In this document: in pieces, positions 10,817 to 20,235 of the stretch
Layout of the letters: every line of letters begins with the position of its first letter
Position numbering within the stretch: position 1 is the stretch's first letter
NCBI RefSeq assembly: GCF_029962835.1
Contig: NC_080578.1
Coordinates: 101,783,759 to 101,847,758 of the forward strand
DNA: 64,000 nucleotides
Direction: 5' to 3'
From: Magnolia sinica
Taxonomy: Eukaryota > Streptophyta > Magnoliopsida > Magnoliales > Magnoliaceae
The notes under the pieces: generated by a model
What the model was told of the DNA's origin: nothing
Database searches by the model: none
The model's input: only the letters and a program-made list of their open reading frames with translations
Program-made: the position numbers and the translations under genes

Positions 10817-12388
10817 GTGATCTCATCAACCTGGAAATCGGATATCTTCATCATCAATCTGATGATTCACTTTCTTATCAAGATGAAGAACATAAAGCTG
10901 GCGCTGAAAACATGGAACAAGGAGGTTTTTGATAATATCTTCTCTCAAATCAGGTCCTCTTCAGGGCATGTGGAGAAGTTGGAACAGGATGCTCTTGATT
11001 CCCTTTCTCCCCTCAACCTCTTAAACCTGGAGAAAGAGAAAGCCAATCTGGCTCGGTTGGAACTTCTGGAAGAAATTTTCTGGAATCAAAAATCTAGAAA
11101 TAGATGGCTTAAAGAAGGAGATAGAAATTCCAAATTCTTCCACCCCCCAGCTACAAACCGAATCAGAAGAGCACATATTCGTCAGATTAAGCTTCAGAAT
11201 GGTTCCATTTCAGAAGATCAATCCCAGATGTGTGGTGAAGCAGTGGATTTTTTCAAGTCCCTCTACTCGGCAGAATGAACGACGACTATTGACGACTGCA
11301 TCAACATGATCCCATCAATGGTTACCCAAGCAGATAACGAATTCCTCTTTGCGCCTCCCTCTTTAGAGGAAGTGAAGAGGGCAGTTTTAGCACTGCCTTT
11401 GGACAGGGCTGCTGGCCCAGATGGGTTCTCGGGTGCTTTCTTCTCGGCATGCTGGTCTATTGTTGGGGAGGACCTCCTCCGAGCTGTCAGATTCCTATTC
11501 CAGGGAGGTATGATCCCTAGAGCCTTGTTAGCAACTCTCATTTGTTTAATCTCTAAAGGTGTAGCACTCAAATCCTTTTCTGATTTTAGGCCTATAAGTC
11601 TTTGTAACTGCGTATACAAGATCTTTTCTAAGGTCATTGCAACTAGGTTGAACTCCATCCTTCCTTAACTTATTTCTAGCGAGTAAATGACTTTTGTCCA
11701 AGGGCGATCTATAGTAGATAACATTGCATTGGCTCAGGAACTGCTTCGCAACATAGACAAGAAGGTTAGGGGCAGCAATATTATCTTGAAGATCAACCTC
11801 GAGAAAGCCTACGACCGCGTCAGCTGGCCGTTCCTTAAGGTACTTCTCCAAAGGTTCGGGTTCAGTCAGGCGTGGATCTCCATCGCGGAAAAGTGTTGGT
11901 CGGGCCCATGGTTCTCAATTTTATTCAACGGGGAGGCCTCGAGCTTCTTCAAGTCAGAAAGAGGGCTCCACCAGGGAGACCCCCTCTCACCCAGTCTCTT
12001 CATCTTAATCATGGAGGTTCTTAGCAGGGGTATTGCCAACCTGACTGAAGCCAACAAATGTCAACCATTCCAGATCGTTTCCCACCTCCTCTTCGCGGAC
12101 GACACAACCATCTTCTCAAACAGTAGTAGCACTTCCATTAGGAACCTGCTGGAGTTCATCAACCAATTCACTATCGTGTCAGGCCTCAAGATAAACTATA
12201 CCAAAAGCAGTTTCATTGTATCCTTCAAGATGGCAGAGAGTAGAGTTCGGGGAATTGAAAGGCTATCCGGGATTGCCAGATCGTTGCCTGGCCTCCTCTA
12301 CTTAGGTGTGCTGCTCTCTAAAGGGAGAATCCGCTCTTCCTCTTACCAGCCTTTGGTAGATAAAACATTGTCCCGTATCTCGGGCTGA
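10817..12388 (+). pseudogene. LINE 1 reverse transcriptase region
   Basis: The linker (10817-11278: KTWNKEVFDNIFSQI..LLEEIFWNQKSRNRWLKEGDRNSKFF) leads into RT. 11306-11668 holds AAGPDGFSGAFF, LISKG.. and DFRPISLCNCVYKIFSKVIA. 11687-12388 holds QGRSIVDNIALAQELL, NLEKAYDRVSW (motif A), GLHQGDPLSPSLFILIMEVL (motif B) and LLFADDTTIF (catalytic FADD). A stop at 11684 replaces Gln of the EQGAF motif. The reading ends at TGA 12386 where copy 2 has Trp in SGWKA. Frames change near 11279 and 11669. This enzyme would copy LINE RNA at nicked genomic DNA; this copy cannot make a full protein. Confidence 0.85.
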
Positions 12389-12442
12389 AAGGCTCGTTTT
12401 CTCAACCAAGCCGCCCGAGTCGTCCTCATCCAACATGTCCTC

Positions 12443-13623
12443 TTGAGCATCCCTATTCATACCCTTACAACGATTGAGATTCCTAAAAAGGCGCTAGCGG
12501 CTCTGGAAAGAGGATTCGCTGACTTCTTTTGGGGGTGGTTAGAAGGAAAGAAGAACTTTCACTGGATCCGTTGGAGCAAAATCACTTCCCCAACGACACA
12601 AGGGGGGTTAGGAATCAAAGCCTTAAGGGATGTCTCGGCGGCCTTAACGTTAAAATGAGCCTGGACCTTATTCTTCTGCCACAAGCATAACCTTTGGGCG
12701 AAATTCATGCGTTCAAAGTATAGGATTAATGAATCTCGAGTCGCTTACGGTTAGCGGCTGTTTGATTCCCCAATATGGAAGAAGTTGAGCAATCTTGTCG
12801 CCCTCCTGGAGGAGAATTCTTGTTTACTGTTGGGGGATGGGAGCAATAATTTTTGGAGTGAAAACTGGTTGTGGTTGGGCCCTCTCAAGAAGAGGATTTC
12901 CGGCAATATCCCTCCTCAATCTCAGAACCTGAGGATCAGGGACATTATTGGGCCTGACTGCCTGATTCACAACGCCCCTTTTCCCACGTCCCTTCCCAAT
13001 TCAGTGCGCGTCCACGTGATCGCTGAAGGTATTTCTCTTGGCCAGAATGAAGATAGATCAGTTTGGACCAGGGAGAAGTCTGAAAAATTCACCATTAGGT
13101 CAGCTTGACAACTCATCTGTACCCACGACTAGACGCGTAACTGGGCCAAGTGGACGTGGCATCCTCATCTGCCCCCAAAAATTCGGGTCTTTGTTTGGAA
13201 AATCTTGAACAACGCCATCCCAGTTGATATCAATGTGAAAAGAAGGGCATCCACATGGCCTCTTCCTGCGCCTGCTGCCATTCATCGCCCCTCAGGGAGG
13301 AATCCCTTGATTACCTATTTGCCGAAGGCGACCTTGCTTCCTCTGTTTGTAACCACTTCTCCTCCATTCTCTCCGTTGCTTTCCTCCTTGACCAATCGAT
13401 GGGGGGTAGAGCTTTCCAATGGTGGGCCATGGCCAATGACTCATCCTCATTGGGAATCATTAGAGGGCTGACCCCAGCACTGATCCTCTGGGAAATTTGG
13501 AATTCCAGGAATGGCCTTTGCTTTGATGGAGTCCATCCCAACGCCTCACATACCATTCGCAACATGCGATCTTGGCTCTCGCGCATTTCCATCACATTTC
13601 TCCTTCCTCCAGTTAAAAATTAG
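12443..13623 (+). pseudogene. LINE 1 thumb and zinc-knuckle (zf-RVT) region
   Basis: 12443-12658 carries ADFFWGWLEGKKNFHWIRWS and GGLGIKALRD, as in copy 2 (FLWGWAEGKKKLHWRSW..GGPGLRRLKD). 12785-13108 continues with GDGSNNFWSENWLWLGPL and ends at a TGA (13106) where copy 3 has Trp in SAW. 13160-13285 gives PPKIRVFVWKILNNAIPV, then MASSCACCHSS, the Cys-rich zf-RVT knuckle. 13400-13560 gives FQWWAMA and ILWEIWNSRNGLCF. Several frame changes. Confidence 0.8.
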
Positions 13624-13683
13624 GCATAAAAAGAGGTCCTGACTGACCTCCAGCTCCCTCAGGCCGATCCCTCCCCCCAAACG

Positions 13684-14106
13684 GTGTCTTATGTGAAATG
13701 GTTAAGGCCTAACCCGGGAGGCGTGAAGCTGAATGTGGATGACTCGTCCAGAGGAAACCCCAGGCCCTCGGGGTGCAGGGGTGTCTATCGGGATGTCAAT
13801 GACGAGTTCAAGTTCGCTTTCTCTAAGGGTCACGACCTGGGTTCCAGTTTTATTGCGGAAGTGAAAGCAGTGGTAGATGGCCTCAACATTTGTATAGATA
13901 AAGGGTTCAGGTCGATTGAGGTGGAAAGTGATTCTCTAGCGGTAGTTGAAATGTTCTCCAGGCCATTAGATGCTCCTTGGAGTGTCTTCTATTGGAAAAA
14001 GAAGTTTGATACCATCCGCTCTTTAGGAAGAATTTCCATCAAGCATATCCCAAGAGAGGCCAATAGGGTTGCTGATAGTCTAGCCCGCTGGGGCAGCTCA
14101 AACTAG
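13684..14106 (+). pseudogene. LINE 1 RNase H domain
   Basis: 140-codon open stretch with VKLNVDDSSRGNPRPSGCRG, a first catalytic Asp in the LNVDD context, AEVKAVVDGL (Glu), VESDSLAVV (Asp) and IPREANRVADSLAR (last Asp). This is the archaeal-like RNase H that many plant L1 elements carry at the ORF2 C-terminus. It is the best-preserved domain in this copy, although the upstream frame is broken. Known plant-LINE architecture; function is inferred. Confidence 0.85.
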
Positions 14107-14415
14107 CAATCCAAGATTTTCAAAGATGTTTCTAGCCTTCCCTTCCTTTCCCGTGGTGAGCTGGTCCTGGATAGGGCTGGTTTAGGTGCCATGCGATTTT
14201 CCTAGGCCAGGTTTTTTATTTATTTATTTATTTATTTAAAGTTTTTCCCTTTACGATAGGTGGGCCTGCCTTGGTTGGGCCTACCCGAATGTGAATGATG
14301 TGTGCAGTCTGGGTCTTGGGTTTTTTTTTATTTGCTTGATATCCCCCTCTAATCTGTAAAGCTTTTACCCTTATCAATGGAAATGTCATTTTGAAAAGAA
14401 AAAAAGGAAAAAAGG

Positions 14416-15055
14416 ACCCCAACTCAGACGAGAGCAAGAAAAGGGGTGGTAGCCTTACTATGCATTTCATTTCCGAGATGAATCAAAATCGACTAGAGTT
14501 CGTTGTCCAGGATGGTCTCCTGGAAGAAGCAGGGATGGATCAGCTGCAAGAACTTGCGAAGCTTGCAGAGGATTGCCTCAAGTTCAGTGGGAAGGAAAGG
14601 CCGGCCATGAACAAGGTGATGGGAAGGTTGTGTTTGATTGGAGATGGAGATGAGCAAGGGGCAAATGGCGCCTGAACAAGGTGGTGAGGGGGAACAAGAG
14701 AATGGTGAGGATGGCAATGGGCTAGATCTGGGCGAAATATATTCAAAAGTGCAAGAAACTGTAGGTGGTGAAGGATCATCGATGACCGTGGACACCTTCA
14801 CACAATTCTTGGAGTGAGGGTGATTATCAAGGATGAATTCTCTCCCAAGAAGAAGAGAGAGATGGTGAGAAGTGTTTTAAATAATCTGTGTAGGTGAGAG
14901 ATGAAGAGGTTTTTCTTTTCCTTTTTCTTTCTTTCGAATGTCTATGATTAAAGTTGTGTGTTCTAGTTTGATGCCAAAAGAAGAAGTGTAGATTTTGAAA
15001 TAACTCTATTTTCTATCTGAATATGTAACGTTTTTTCTCCACAAAAAAAAAAAAA
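14416..15055 (+). pseudogene. WAK-like receptor kinase C-terminus with 3' UTR and poly(A), attached to LINE 1
   Basis: The reading from 14416 gives SDESKKRGGSLTMHF, EMNQNRLEFVVQDGLLEEAG, DQLQELAKLAEDCLKF, GKERPAMNKVMGRL. This is the last part of a wall-associated-kinase-like protein kinase domain: the R.L...F....N.L..I.D segment and subdomain XI with the conserved Arg of ERP.M. A frameshift follows, and the alternate frame continues LEMEMSKGQMAP..GEIYSKVQETVGGEGSSM..FLE to a TGA at 14815-14817. Next come a 3' UTR-like AT-rich region and a pure A run at 15043-15057. It lies in the same sense as the LINE. It has no catalytic core and is a 5'-truncated gene tail brought in by retrotransposition. 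Either 3' transduction or template switching could explain it. Confidence 0.75.
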
Positions 15056-15061
15056 AACAAT
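15056..15061. repeat. Right target-site duplication 'aacaat'
   Basis: Matches 10471-10476. Its position after the kinase poly(A), rather than after the LINE A-rich tail at 14415, shows that LINE and kinase segment probably entered together. Confidence 0.65.
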
Positions 15062-16400
15062 AGGATAGAGTTTCTTCATAGTCCATCCAAACGGTTTGGG
15101 TGTAAAATTTCATGACAAGTCTTGCTTTAATTTAAACATTCAAATAAGCAATCAAGTTGGTACTTAATAGTGTATACCCAATGATATATAGCCAATTGTT
15201 TGTTTTAAAAAGAAAAGAGATAACAGACCATATGCCAATGTGATGTATGATAGCAAGTTTTTCATGGATTGTCATCACCTAGGATGAGCCAGTGCATCAT
15301 GGTGTGACTTATGGACCTCCACTCAGGATAGCGCCAACATATAAGCATAGAAAGTAGGGCTAAAACAGTAGTAAGAGAAAAAATTAGAGCTAGGTTATAA
15401 ACTATAGGAAGTGTAGTTTTTCAAAGAGTAACAGGAGGATTGATGTCAGATGGTGGTTGCATAGGTGCAGGATCCTCAGCCAAAGGTGAGGTTTGGCTGA
15501 GGATGGTAAATGTCACCTTGGGAAACTGGAGTTGGAGTTGGGCTGATATTCCTTGATGAGGTTGGCCTTGGTTCGATTAGAAATACGTCGGATCCTTAGT
15601 GTGTTTTCCCTTTTCCTTTAGTTAGCTTCATACGATAGGAGAGGCCCAACTTTTTTTTTGTGGTTCGCCCTCCTGAATCCCTGGTTTGTACATGCGATGT
15701 TTATATTATCAATGGTACAAAGGTTTTTTGAAAAAAGAAGAAGGAATAAATAATAATAATAAAAAAAGATGATATAGGAATAGGTGTGTCAAGAAGTTTA
15801 GGGGTAAGATGATGAAGCTCAGAACAAAACCTTCACTTCACGTGCGAGAAGAGAGAAAATAAGAAATATCTTCAAAGAATGCAACATTGGCACTTGTTTA
15901 GACACAACCAATTTCATTATAAGAACATTTGCACCCGTTCTATGTGCAAGAATACTTGAGAAAGAGACACTTGGCAGCATGAGTATCAAGTTTGTTGGAC
16001 TGTGGGTCATTTTTCTAGACAAACACCATGCACCCAATAACATAGGCTGGCAAAGAAAATTATAGAATACCATTAGAGAACAATATGGAAAATGGTGTTT
16101 ATGCATGAGGAAAGTACAATGGTTATTGGTTTATCCAATGGCATGCTATAGAAATAGCATCACTCCAAAACAATTTAAGGACATTCATGCGGGTTAGGAG
16201 ACATCTCACTATCTCTAGGAGATGTCAGTTCTTTTGTCTGCAACTCCATTTTGTTGGGGTGTGTAGGTATATGAAGTCTAATGGGTAATGCTAATGGATG
16301 CAAGGTAAGCACTAAAATTGTTTGATATATATTCTCAAGCATTATCAAAACAAAAATATTTAATTTCAGAATTAATTTTTCTCAGAGTATGAAACAACTT
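15062..16400 (-). pseudogene. copia B integrase end and RT N-terminus
   Basis: Minus strand. 15062-15230 reads NNWLYIIGYTLLS, KARLVMKFYTQTVWMDYEET, matching the start of copia RT (W.Y..KY..DG...R.KARLVAKG.TQ..G.DY.ETFSPV). 15830-16090 reads AAKCLFLKYSCT, stop, NGCKCSY, then SANVAFFED, matching the integrase C-terminal box (AVKCVFLGYS..QKGYKCY ... DVTFFE). A LINE 3' fragment (15545-15770) interrupts the linker. Stops are frequent. Integrase catalytic residues were not identified with certainty further right. Confidence 0.65.
15545..15770 (+). mobile_element. LINE copy 5, 3'-terminal fragment
   Basis: It begins with FLDEVGLGSIRN..SDP and TAG, the extreme C-terminus of ORF2 (compare FLDKVGLGAIRKCGLR in copy 2 and FLDKVGLRSIKMV in copy 3). 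It continues with the LINE 3' UTR signature 'catacgataggagaggccca' and ends in an A-rich run (15729-15767). A severely 5'-truncated insertion inside copia B. Target duplication not determined. Confidence 0.7.
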
Positions 16401-17746
16401 AAACATATCAAATACCCTGTGCATTAGAAATACCCATTTCATGCGAGAGAGATGTTATCAATAAAGGAAACAAAATTCTGAAATTTATTCAAGCTAGGTA
16501 CCTAAAGGGAGCTCCATACAATATTAGAGAAGTAAAAACACAAGGAGAATGACTACGATTAACAGTTCTCAGTGAATAAGTAGATATATCGTGTCTTGCT
16601 AACTAACATGTTTCATAATTTATTGAAACTATACTTGACAATGAGGGGGCAGGTTTAAGGGATTCAAATAAGGGAAAACTTAACTGCATGTTGTCTTATG
16701 CACAAGATTTATGCCAGCATCCCTTTGTTCAAAGTAGTTGAAACCACACAATTCATGCCTCCTACTAATCGCTGCCCTTGTCTTGAGGTCATGAAAATAC
16801 AGTGTAAAAGATAAAAAGGTAGTTAAGTAGTTCTATGTTTTGGTTAACTGGCTAACAGACAGGAGACTAAGAGAATTTTTGTCCATAAAGTGTAAATGTC
16901 AGTACTATATTGAAATAGTTCATTTAGTAAGAATATGAGATAAAAAAGAACCATAGGCAAGAGAGACAGGTGCGCAGGTAATGGAGGTGTTAACAGAAGA
17001 AAATTGAGACTTATTACATGTTTTGTGGTTGATGGCCAAGTCAATTACCCAAGGTGATAAACCAAAGGATACAGCTATGACATTACTTGAGTTGGCTAGA
17101 AGGATTGAGGAGGAAGGAAGGAATCTGTCACTATGTTCCTACTTAGAGTTTCTTGAATTCGGTGCAAGATGACCACAAAATCTATGCTCTCAACTTTGAA
17201 TTCATGAGTAAGAAAATATAAGAAAAAAATTGTGGTGATCACTTAATCAGCAATTGGAAATTGTCCAGTAGTCAGCATCTATCACAGCCAGCAATCTGGT
17301 GGTCCCATGTAAAAACGACAAAAACAATGGTGGCAAAGGCCCTATGTAGAGTCAATCACAACATAGCAGAATAAAACATAAAAATGCTCCAGGCCACAGA
17401 ACATTTTCCTTCCATTACAGGGGCTGGTAAGACACAATCTGGCATCTCACCCTAGTAACCATGGGTCACCTTAGCAGAAAAAAGCAAGGCCCACTGGCAA
17501 ACAATACACTTTCTCAAGTAGTGCATGCCTGGACAGTTAGGATATCCTTGATCAGTAACTCTTGGGTAGTCAATCAAGCAGATTGAACGGTGGGCAGGGA
17601 TTTGAACTGACTTGGGCCCAACACAAATCACATATCACAACTTGATATCTTATGTTAGAAGAGAAGTCAAGCAGTAACTCATCTAGCCAACAATATAAGT
17701 CCAAAGGCAGTAACTCAAAGCAAGTGGCACACTGAATCTGCAAAGA
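16401..17746 (-). other. Remnant internal region of copia B (gag/integrase side), unreadable
   Basis: By position this should hold gag, protease and the integrase core of copia B on the minus strand. I see only short open stretches without clear motifs. No separate gene is supported on either strand. Confidence 0.4.
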
Positions 17747-17980
17747 TGCTAATGGCAAGGAGTAAGATCAGATGCAATGAACAAAAGGAAGAGACCCATG
17801 AATTGAAAGAGAATAAGAGGAGGAATGTGAGAAGAAAAGCATGAAGAGGAGAATCTTTGCTTAATACAAACCCTAGCCTCTCTCCTTATTTTATATTAAG
17901 TAGATTCGTGTACAGAACATGTATGGGCTATAAGTCTCAAGCCCATGGCCTAATAAAACACCTGGGCATTCCTTTCAACA
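17747..17980 (-). repeat. 5' LTR of copia B
   Basis: On the minus strand it starts TGTTGAAAGG at 17980, immediately after the copia A motif ending ..IGL. It matches the 3' LTR in order and spacing of blocks but is strongly diverged from it. The internal side ends near 'tgctaatggca'. Confidence 0.65.
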
Positions 17981-18200
17981 TAGCCCAATCTATTTTAGAA
18001 TATGCCTCTACTTGTAAGTGCCCAAGATAAGAGTAAAGATGCCTCAATCAAGAGATCCTTTGATATATTTTATGATTTGCCTTGCTGCCTCATGAAGCAA
18101 CATTTGGAGAGCATGCATAAAATGACCTATTACTCCAATAACATGGGCAATAGTCAGTCTAATAATAATTAGATTAAATCAATGTTCTAACCATATCTCT
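17981..18200 (-). pseudogene. Ty1/copia RT-RNase H linker (copia A, 5' part)
   Basis: Minus strand reads IRLTIAHVIGVIGHFMHALQ, HEAARQIIKYIKGSLD, stop, GIF, then a decayed SD.DWA at the junction with copia B. This is the copia TRPDI..AV..VS.FM..P...H..A..RILRYLKG segment. The same gene continues at 8515-8940, so copia B landed in the RNase H region of copia A. Confidence 0.75.
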
Positions 18201-19791
18201 AATCACATTGAAGATCTATAAGGAGATCTTGACCATGTGTATGGTTGGATTTCAGAGTATGGTTCATGAGGCATATCTATGAGGTTGGTGTTCAGATTGC
18301 CTTTTTCTTGGAGTAAATATAGGGAACACTTACTTTCTGAAAGCATAATTCCTTGCTTTGATCATGCAACTTCTATGCTAAGAAAATATTTTAATATCAA
18401 AGCATTTATGTTGATATTCTTTTGAGTCGATGAGATGGTTTTATGAGCATTATGGGAGAAGAGAAGGGGTTCTAGGGTTTTATGGGCTTGATCGTTGTTA
18501 TGAGCATTATGGAAGAACATGTGCAAATTGTGAAGATGAAGATTATACATGCATGTAGAAAATTGACATGCGATGAATCAAGCAACAGTTAATTCATTAA
18601 CGGTCCATCATGCCCATTCACCTTCTCAAATATCTCCTCTATGGAGCTTTTGACAATGATGGGCTATAACAATGTTAGGAATGTGTAACTATAAGTAGAA
18701 ATATTCAAGTCCTGATAAGTGTAATATTAGTTGTAACCCTAGATGTGATTCAAGAGAATTGAATTGCACTTGATAATTCTCCACAATGAATATGAAATCA
18801 GTTTTCCTTTAAAAAAAATAAAAATAAAATTTGCACTTGATAAGATCCTATCTAACACTACTGATTTGAACAATAATGTAAAGTGGATTGCTAAAGGTCT
18901 CACCTGATTTGGTCTAGTGTGGTCCACCCAAGATCATCCGTCCAAAACTAAGATGGGATTTCTTTGGAGACAAATGAACAGCAGTCTAGGTTCTTTGGTG
19001 CACAGAAGATTGCATGAAAACGCATGCTTATATAGCTAAATACAGTAGATCCTAACCTTGTACCCCCAAGATCCAATGGTCCATGATTAAGACCTGACCC
19101 TAAATGGTCCCTAAAATGGGTCCCACATCCATTGCGATCAAACTGCTCATCAGGCGGGCTTCATGTTAAGATGGCTTACAAAAAATAGGTTGATGTACTC
19201 ATTAGTTGGGCTTCTTCTATATAGAACACAAAACAAATGGAAAAAATGACAGAAATAGACCAACGGCCCACAGTCAATATACATGTAATGACCCCCCACA
19301 TGAGACGAACTGACCTCTGATTGTTTACCAGGTCATCTTCACAGGTAGGCTATAAGATGAGCGGCTTGGATCTTGACCAAGCATGCTATATTTGCACATG
19401 CGACATGTGAGTACGTTAGAAGTTGCTCCCCTAGAGTACTTGACATTTCCCAGTGAATTAGCAAGAGGGCTTCCAGCATGCTCACATCTGGAAGCGGACC
19501 AACGTGGAAACCTGACACGTGTGCACGGTATTCAAGCTTGGAGAATGTGGGGACCAGGGCTTAGACCATCTTGCCAATACCTCAGTTTGGCCAGCTACTA
19601 GTAAGGCCAAACATAGTAGACCTGGAAACAACTTCTCCTAGACCGTCCATGATTTTTTATATGAGTATTCTACCTGATGGCATGGCCTCCCTAGCTTTTG
19701 GTCCCATGTTCTTGATAGACAGAGAGTCCATATTCAATACTGAGGCCCACCAGATGGACAGTCCATATTCAACAACAGTACATCCTATCTG

Positions 19792-19798
<7 letters not shown>
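18201..19798. other. Intergenic, no gene seen
   Basis: No protein similarity recognised. From about 18890 the sequence contains motifs of the non-coding repeats ('gtggtccacccaaga', 'aaatgggtcccacatcc', 'gaggcccaccagatgga'). Duplicated phrases 'gtccatattcaac' near 19759 and 19879 flank the GA microsatellite. Confidence 0.4.

Positions 19799-19848
<50 letters not shown>
19799..19848. repeat. (GA)n microsatellite
   Basis: About 24 uninterrupted GA units, flanked by two copies of a 'ccaccagat..acggtccatattcaacaa' phrase. Confidence 0.97.
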
Positions 19849-19851
<3 letters not shown>

Positions 19852-19951
19852 CAACACTAAGACCCACCAGATAAACGGTCCATATTCAACAAATCTACAC
19901 TGAAGCAACAGCAAGCAGGCACCAAAGGGTGTAAACCCAAACTAGGCGGAC

Positions 19952-20235
19952 GACAGATAGAGAGTAAGCACAAATAGCTTCAAGCGTGCACCCATGCAAG
20001 AAAAAACCATGTGTGCTCACTCTCTTCTGTCACCAAACGTACGGTCACACATGCACACACACGTACACACCTTCATCTGAAACTATACACGTGTACCCAC
20101 GTGAGTGACGGATAGAGAGAGAGCACGTATAGCTTCAAGCATGACACCCCATGCAAGAAAAACCATCTGTGCTCACTCTCTTCTGTCACCATACGTACGT
20201 GCACCCGTACGCGCGCGCACACCCACATAAACGTA
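19952..20235. repeat. 155-bp tandem duplication with CA/CG-rich segments
   Basis: Copy 1 starts 'gacagatagagagtaagcac' at 19952 and copy 2 'gacggatagagagagagcac' at 20107. Both contain 'tagcttcaagc', 'atgcaagaaaa', 'gtgctcactctcttctgtca' and an alternating purine-pyrimidine stretch ('cacacacgtacacac', 'gtacgcgcgcgcacac'). Confidence 0.85.

Larger units (their letters stand above)
10477..14415 (+). mobile_element. LINE copy 1 (L1 type, 5'-truncated)
   Basis: It starts inside the endonuclease domain (ERIGGNS..NEFMAAINQANLMDAG) and runs through RT, zinc-knuckle and RNase H to a 3' UTR and an A-rich end ('gaaaagaaaaaaaggaaaaa', 14393-14412). ORF1 and the first part of EN are missing, as expected for target-primed reverse transcription that stopped early. 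The 3' UTR shares 'tttacgataggtgg' with copy 2. It is broken by stops at 10588 (TAG), 11684 (TAA), 12386 (TGA) and 13106 (TGA), among others. Unusually, the A-rich end is not followed by the target but by a kinase gene fragment with its own poly(A). Confidence 0.9.
8955..17980 (-). mobile_element. Ty1/copia element (copia B), degenerate, with nested LINEs
   Basis: Two related terminal segments bound it: a left one at 8955-9179 and a right one at 17747-17980. They share 'aaaccctagcctctctcctta', the 'atgtgggctataag' / 'atgtatgggctataag' block and the 'aacacctg[a/g]gcatt' end. The left one adjoins a purine tract (minus 'aatgtaagggggac'). The order on the minus strand is 5' LTR, remnant internal region, integrase end, RT, RNase H, 3' LTR, all broken. 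It is inserted into the RNase H gene of copia A. It is itself interrupted by a LINE-kinase chimera (10477-15055) and a short LINE fragment (15545-15770). No clear 5-bp target duplication was found. Confidence 0.75.

Noticed and set aside
11263-12057. Minus-strand open frames opposite LINE 1
   Set aside because: Shadows of the RT coding strand; the plus strand carries AGPDGF, QGDP and FADD.
8940-17985. Exact 5-bp duplication for copia B
   Set aside because: Several end choices were tried ('cacgc', 'tagcc'); none match, so no duplication is reported.
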